This document shows positions 32,756-36,027 of a DNA stretch of 36,027 bases, piece by piece. Each line of letters starts with the position of its first letter. Position 1 is the first letter of the stretch. The position numbers and the translations under genes are program-made. The notes under the pieces are model-generated. The model had not been told where the DNA came from, did no database searches, and worked only from the letters and a program-made list of their open reading frames with translations. The DNA comes from JAWLCQ01 sp041687095 (GTDB lineage Bacteria; Planctomycetota; Phycisphaerae; SM23-33). The stretch spans positions 1 through 36,027 of the forward strand of contig JAWLCQ010000034.1 of the NCBI GenBank assembly GCA_041687095.1, read 5' to 3'.

Positions 32756-32857
32756 CACCGCGGAGAACGCTGAGAGCGCGGAGAGAACGCGAGGGCAGGG
32801 AGACGAGAAGCTCCCAGCCCTGCTGCTCCCTCTGCGATCTCCGTGATCTCTGCGGTG
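32756..32857. repeat. 9-nt-unit hairpin with CACCGC...GCGGTG ends, more degenerate copy
   Basis: The left arm starts CACCGCGGAGAACGC at 32756 and runs to about 32802. The right arm 32811-32857 ends GCGGTG, with the units CGCRGAGNN in reverse complement. Pairing is clearest at the two ends (CACCGC with GCGGTG, CAGGGAG with CTCCC-type). It sits 45 nt before the next start, like the element before hisD. Confidence 0.75.
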
Positions 32858-32902
32858 AAACGGTTTGGCAAGCACTTTCACCCGGCAGCAGGAGACCGGC
32901 GA

Positions 32903-33919
32903 ATGGGTTTCTGGAATAACAAGCGAGTCGTCGTCACCGGCGGGGCGGGGTTCCTCGGCAGCCACGTGGTCGAGAAGCTCCGCGCCGCGGGGTGTCCGCA
33001 CATCTTCGTCGTCCGCTCCCGCGAGTACGACCTCACCCGCGAGACGGACGTGGACCGGTTGTTCACCGACCTGGAGTCGGGCAAGGGCAGTTGGCCGGCG
33101 AAGGCGGCGGGGCGGGGCGAGGCGGCCGTGGATGTGTTCATCCACCTCGCGGGCCTCGTCGGGGGCATCGGGGCCAACAAGGCCCACCCCGGGCAGTTCT
33201 TCTACCGCAACCTCATGATGGGCGTGCTGACGATGCACTACGCCTGGAAACGCGGCGCCGCCAAGTACGTCGCCGCCGGGGCCGGCTGCGGATACCCCGA
33301 GCACGTCCCCATGCCCCAGAAGGAGACGGACTTCTGGAACGGGTTCCCCCAGCCCGACAGCGCCCCGTACTCCCTCGCCAAGCGGATGCTGCACGTGCAG
33401 TCCTTCGCGTACTGGAAGGAGTACCGCTTCCCGGCCATCGTGACCGTCCCGGGCAACATCTACGGGCCCTATGACAACTTCGACCTCACCAACGCCCACG
33501 TCATCCCCGCGCTGGTCCGCAAGTTCGTCGAAGCCGCCGACGACGGCAAAGCGGAGGTGGACGTCTGGGGCAGCGGCAAACCCACCCGCGACTTCGTCTA
33601 CGCCGGCGACGTGGCCGCCGGCATGCTCCGGGCGGCCGAGGTGTACGAGCAGTCCGAACTGGTGAACCTCTCCAGCGGGCGCGACCACAGCATCCGCGAG
33701 GTCGTGGACATCCTCACCCGCGTGACGGGCTTTGGGGGGAAGGTGGCGTGGGATCCCTCGCGCCCGGAGGGGCAGGTGCGACGCGTGTTCGACATCTCCA
33801 AGGCCCGCAACGAGCTTGGCTACCAGCCCTCCACCAGTCTGGAGGAGGGGCTGCGGGTCACCGTGGACTGGTACCGGGCGAACCGCGACACCGCGCGGAA
33901 CGAGGAACCGGTTACGTAG
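32903..33919 (+). CDS. GDP-fucose-synthase-like NAD(P)-dependent reductase/epimerase
   Basis: 338 residues, extended SDR. VTGGAGFLGS (11-20) is the cofactor motif; HLAGLVGGIGANKAHPGQFF (81-100) is typical of GDP-L-fucose synthase; Y156 and K160 (YSLAK) are the catalytic pair, with GAGCGYPE before them. It would epimerise or reduce a GDP-4-keto-6-deoxy sugar. In this cluster a GDP-heptose derivative or GDP-fucose are both possible. ATG 32903 has AGGAG 8 nt upstream; the open frame further upstream is repeat DNA. Confidence 0.88.
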   Translation: MGFWNNKRVVVTGGAGFLGSHVVEKLRAAGCPHIFVVRSREYDLTRETDVDRLFTDLESGKGSWPAKAAGRGEAAVDVFIHLAGLVGGIGANKAHPGQFFYRNLMMGVLTMHYAWKRGAAKYVAAGAGCGYPEHVPMPQKETDFWNGFPQPDSAPYSLAKRMLHVQSFAYWKEYRFPAIVTVPGNIYGPYDNFDLTNAHVIPALVRKFVEAADDGKAEVDVWGSGKPTRDFVYAGDVAAGMLRAAEVYEQSELVNLSSGRDHSIREVVDILTRVTGFGGKVAWDPSRPEGQVRRVFDISKARNELGYQPSTSLEEGLRVTVDWYRANRDTARNEEPVT

Positions 33920-33951
33920 CGGGTCCTGCGCGGGTGGTGTGCCAAGGCGTT

Positions 33952-33978
33952 CCCACGGGACGAACAGCGTCCCGTGGG
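33952..33978 (+). repeat. perfect 11-bp inverted repeat CCCACGGGACG
   Basis: CCCACGGGACG, AACAG loop, CGTCCCGTGGG. It lies 33 nt after the reductase stop and could halt or slow transcription; no T-run follows. Confidence 0.75.
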
Positions 33979-34053
33979 CATTCGCCGCGGGACGAGGACA
34001 GAGGCTGGGTGCCGTGGGCATTCGCCGCGGGACGAGGACAGAGGCTGGGTGCC
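33974..34053 (+). repeat. exact 40-nt direct tandem duplication
   Basis: 33974-34013 and 34014-34053 are identical, beginning GTGGGCATTCGCCGCGGGAC and ending GGCTGGGTGCC. The duplicated unit begins inside the preceding inverted repeat. It lies between the reductase and hddC genes. The frame through it is open but has no ribosome site. Confidence 0.9.
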
Positions 34054-34083
34054 GTGGTTTGCGGAGCGCAGCGGAGCAACCAC
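34054..34083 (+). repeat. inverted repeat GTGGTTTGC...GCAACCAC with internal GCGGAGC duplication
   Basis: GTGGTTTGC (34054-34062) pairs with GCAACCAC (34076-34083) with one bulged T. It continues the repeat block that fills the 210-nt reductase-hddC gap. Confidence 0.6.
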
Positions 34084-34129
34084 GTCGGACCAGCCTGGCA
34101 CCAAAGGACAGAGGGTGCAGCAGGGCGTG

Positions 34130-34852
34130 ATGGAACATCAGATTGCCATTCTTGCAGGGGGGTTTGGTACGCGGCTGCGGTCGGCGGTCCCGGACCTTCC
34201 GAAGGTCCTCGCGCCCGTCGCCGGCCGGGCGTTCCTGGACGTGCTGGTCGCCACCGCTCGCCGGCAGGGGTTCCGGCGGTTCGTGTTCCTGCTGGGCCAC
34301 CAGCATGAGAAGGTGGAGGCCCACCTGCGGGACGTCGTGCAGCCGTGCTTCCCCGATGCGGAACTCGCCGTCTCCGTCGAGCCCCGTCCCCTCGGAACCG
34401 CCGGGGCCGTCCAGCACGCCGCCTCCCTGCTCGACGATGAATTCTTCGTCCTCAACGGCGACTCGTACCTCGAGTTCGACGCCCCCGCCATGCTCGCCGC
34501 CCATCGTCGCCAGTCGGCCGTCGCGACCATCGGCGTGCGCGAGATGGACGACACCGCCCGCTACGGCCGCATCGACGTCGACGAGCACCGCCGCGTCACC
34601 GCCTTCCGCGAGAAGGCCGACTCGTCCGGGCCCGGGCTGATCAACGCGGGCATCTACCTGCTGTCGCGCGAGGTCCTCGACGCGATCCCCCCCGGTGTGC
34701 CCGTCTCCATCGAGAAGGAGACGTTCCCCGCCCTCATCGCCGCGGACCGCCCGGTGGTTGCCTGCCCGCAGAGCGGGCGGTTCATCGACATCGGCACGCC
34801 CGAGAGCTACCAGGCCTTTGCGGCCATGCTCGCCGCGGGAGAGATCGCATGA
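34130..34852 (+). CDS. hddC: nucleotidyltransferase, HddC-like
   Basis: 240 residues. The nucleotidyltransferase motifs are LAGGFGTRL (8-16), PKVLAPVAGRAFLD (24-37), VLNGDSYLEFD and FIDIGTPESY. It would join GMP (from GTP) to a sugar 1-phosphate; with the HddA-like kinase upstream, D-glycero-D-manno-heptose 1-phosphate is the likely acceptor, but other sugars are possible. ATG 34130 has AGGG 4 nt upstream; the in-frame GTG at 34127 is too close to the same site. It overlaps the next gene by 4 nt (ATGA). Confidence 0.88.
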   Translation: MEHQIAILAGGFGTRLRSAVPDLPKVLAPVAGRAFLDVLVATARRQGFRRFVFLLGHQHEKVEAHLRDVVQPCFPDAELAVSVEPRPLGTAGAVQHAASLLDDEFFVLNGDSYLEFDAPAMLAAHRRQSAVATIGVREMDDTARYGRIDVDEHRRVTAFREKADSSGPGLINAGIYLLSREVLDAIPPGVPVSIEKETFPALIAADRPVVACPQSGRFIDIGTPESYQAFAAMLAAGEIA

Positions 34853-35727
34853 GCGCCGCCAGCCCGCCTCCCGCCAGCCCCCCGCCGGTCAGTCCGCCTC
34901 CCGCCAGCCCGCCTCCGTCGCCGCGACGGCCGAAGGTCTCCGTCATCATGCCCTCGTTCAACCAGGCCCACTTCCTGCGAAGGGCGATCGATTCCGTCCT
35001 GTCGCAGCAGGGCGAGTTCGACCTGGAGCTGCTGGTGATGGACGGGGGGTCCACGGACGGGTCGGTCGAGGTCCTGCAGAGCTACGGGGACCGCATCCGC
35101 TGGGTCAGCCAGCGCGACAAGGGCCAGTCCGACGCGCTCAACAAGGGCATCGCCCGCACGGACGGGGACGTGATCGGGTGGCTCAACAGCGACGACACCT
35201 ACGAGCCCGGGGCCTTGGCGGCGGTGGCGGGCGTCTTCGCCGCCGAGCCGCAGACGGGGTGGGTGTACGGCAAGGTGCGGTTCGTGGACGAGACCGGCCG
35301 GGAGATCCGCCGCTGGATCACCTGGTACAAGAACCTGCGGATGCGGCGATACCGCTACGCAAAGCTGCTGGCGGAGAACCCGATCTGCCAGATGTCGGTC
35401 TTCTGGCGAAGAGAACTGGGCGAGAGGGCGGGGGAGTTCCCCACGGACCTCAAGCTCGCGACGGACTACGACTACTGGCTGCGCCTCGGCCGGTATGCTC
35501 CGGGGCGGTTCATCGACGCGTACCTCGGGTGCTTCCGCCTGCACGGGTCGAGCATGACCATGACGCAGGTGGTCCCCACGCTGCGGGCCGAACTCGACCA
35601 CGCCATCCGCCACGCGGAGGGCAGATACCGCGCGGCGATCCTGCTGCACTACCTCATGTTCCTCCGCACGGCTGTCATCTACACGCTCATGGGCGTGCTG
35701 AACCGCATCAAGCGGCATTACGCATAG
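34849..35727 (+). CDS. family 2 glycosyltransferase
   Basis: 292 residues. The GT2 fold (GT-A) begins at VSVIMPSFNQAHFL (about 30), with LVMDGGSTDGS, the DxD-like WLNSDDTYEPG and DYDYWLRLG near the catalytic base region. The first ~27 residues are a Pro/Ser/Ala-rich extension built from a 15-nt DNA repeat. It would transfer a nucleotide-activated sugar to a surface glycan; donor and acceptor are unknown, though the upstream genes suggest a heptose. The ATGA overlap with hddC suggests coupled translation. Confidence 0.9.
   Translation: MSAASPPPASPPPVSPPPASPPPSPRRPKVSVIMPSFNQAHFLRRAIDSVLSQQGEFDLELLVMDGGSTDGSVEVLQSYGDRIRWVSQRDKGQSDALNKGIARTDGDVIGWLNSDDTYEPGALAAVAGVFAAEPQTGWVYGKVRFVDETGREIRRWITWYKNLRMRRYRYAKLLAENPICQMSVFWRRELGERAGEFPTDLKLATDYDYWLRLGRYAPGRFIDAYLGCFRLHGSSMTMTQVVPTLRAELDHAIRHAEGRYRAAILLHYLMFLRTAVIYTLMGVLNRIKRHYA
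34860..34919 (+). repeat. 15-nt tandem repeat coding a Pro/Ser/Ala-rich N-terminus (4 units)
   Basis: Four 15-nt units (34860, 34875, 34890, 34905) of the type CAGCCCGCCTCCCGC. Units 1 and 3 differ by one base. The repeat lengthens the N-terminus of the glycosyltransferase without disturbing the frame. Confidence 0.9.
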
Positions 35728-35754
35728 GACGGTATTCGGATCGCGCCGTTGGGG

Positions 35755-35793
35755 ATGGGCCGCAGAGGCGCAGAGACGCGGAGGGAAGAGGGG
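35755..35793 (+). repeat. one-armed CGCAGAG-unit repeat after the last gene
   Basis: It begins ATGGGCCGCAGAG as at 28742 and continues with three CGCRGAG-type units. I find no complementary arm within the remaining bases. Confidence 0.75.
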
Positions 35794-35824
35794 GTTCGGG
35801 TCGGGCTCCATGACCGCCATTCGC

Positions 35825-35948
35825 CTGCGCCGCGGGTTTTCTGACTTGCCCCATACGTGTGCGCGGAGTTTTCTGAGCCCCCTGACAGGTTTGCGCCGGG
35901 GGTCTCCTGACGCTACCTCCTGCGCCGGGGGTCTCCTGACCCCCGGCG
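35825..35948 (+). repeat. 30-34-nt degenerate tandem repeat ending in a perfect hairpin
   Basis: Four spaced copies of a ~20-nt unit (TGCGCCGnGGGTnTnCTGAC) start at about 35825, 35859, 35892 and 35921. The last copy forms CGCCGGGGGTC-TCCT-GACCCCCGGCG (35923-35948), an exact 11-bp stem. A further inverted pair, GGCGTCCC (35945) and GGGACGCC (35963), overlaps it. No gene is visible from 35728 to the window end. Confidence 0.75.
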
Positions 35949-36027
35949 TCCCGGAAGGGTGAGGGACGCCTCCGCGTCAGCGTCGGTGGAGCGCCCCCTT
36001 CGCGGCGGCGGCCGCCGCGACCGAAGC

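Noticed and set aside
33974..34129. Upstream extension of hddC through the 40-nt duplication
   Set aside because: The extension is made of repeat DNA, has no ribosome site, and the enzyme family begins at the MEHQIAILAGG sequence at 34130.
30674..34588. Very long minus-strand open frame over the sugar cluster
   Set aside because: The plus strand carries four recognisable enzymes with conserved motifs and ribosome sites; the antisense frame crosses intergenic repeats and has no domain.
35825..35948. CRISPR array
   Set aside because: The unit is ~20 nt, copies differ, gaps are only 9-14 nt and similar in part, and no cas genes are nearby.

Overview
The window is very GC-rich (about 70% by eye) and densely coded, with 23 complete protein genes and a possible 3' tail of one more at the left edge. 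Family content points to Planctomycetota, probably class Phycisphaerae: a von Willebrand A / DUF4175-like / Gln-rich exported-protein operon, an NPCBM-domain protein, a bacterial topoisomerase VI A subunit, a free-standing ATP-cone protein and a GDP-heptose-type sugar cluster. The taxon is inferred from families, not from a marker gene. I saw no rRNA, tRNA, integrase, transposase or CRISPR array.

Layout. (1) 234-9675, plus strand: a four-gene membrane and export operon (VWA/glutamine-amidotransferase-like membrane protein, DUF4175-like membrane protein, and two exported proteins with long Gln/Gly tracts). (2) 9844-11052, plus: an exported NPCBM protein, convergent with (3) 11197-15468, minus: two tandem paralogous exported proteins, each with an N-terminal beta-rich domain and six copies of a ~40-residue beta module that also occurs in the NPCBM protein. 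(4) 15658-19183, plus: a Cof-type HAD phosphatase, NrdR, an ATP-cone protein and a Top6A/Spo11-like protein without a B subunit nearby. (5) 19296-21833, plus: a polytopic GT-C-like membrane protein, ending 9 nt from the 3' end of polA (21843-24716, minus). (6) 24717-25305: a gene-free mosaic of REP-like hairpins, followed by a scramblase-family gene (minus). (7) 26110-30544, plus: class II fructose-bisphosphate aldolase, then hisD, hisC and hisB. (8) 30665-35727, plus: a surface-sugar cluster (NAD-dependent epimerase, HddA-like GHMP kinase, GDP-fucose-synthase-like reductase, HddC-like nucleotidyltransferase, family 2 glycosyltransferase).

How the genes fit together. Regions 1-3 are all envelope or exported proteins of unknown purpose. 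hisD-hisC-hisB are consecutive steps of histidine synthesis with coupled hisC/hisB. Region 8 would activate a heptose-type sugar as its nucleotide diphosphate and transfer it to a surface glycan; the isomerase and bisphosphatase steps are not in the window.

The most unusual signal is non-coding. Many intergenic gaps hold an imperfect hairpin whose two arms are short tandem arrays (7-, 8- or 9-nt units). Three share conserved CACCGC...GCGGTG ends, two share a GACTGG-type unit 27 kb apart, and others use unrelated units (ATGGACNNN; GAGGTTA/GAGGTGA). The 24.8-25.3 kb gap is a compact REP/BIME-like mosaic. Similar short-unit tandem growth also appears inside three genes (9-nt QQG, 6-nt QG and 15-nt Pro/Ser repeats).
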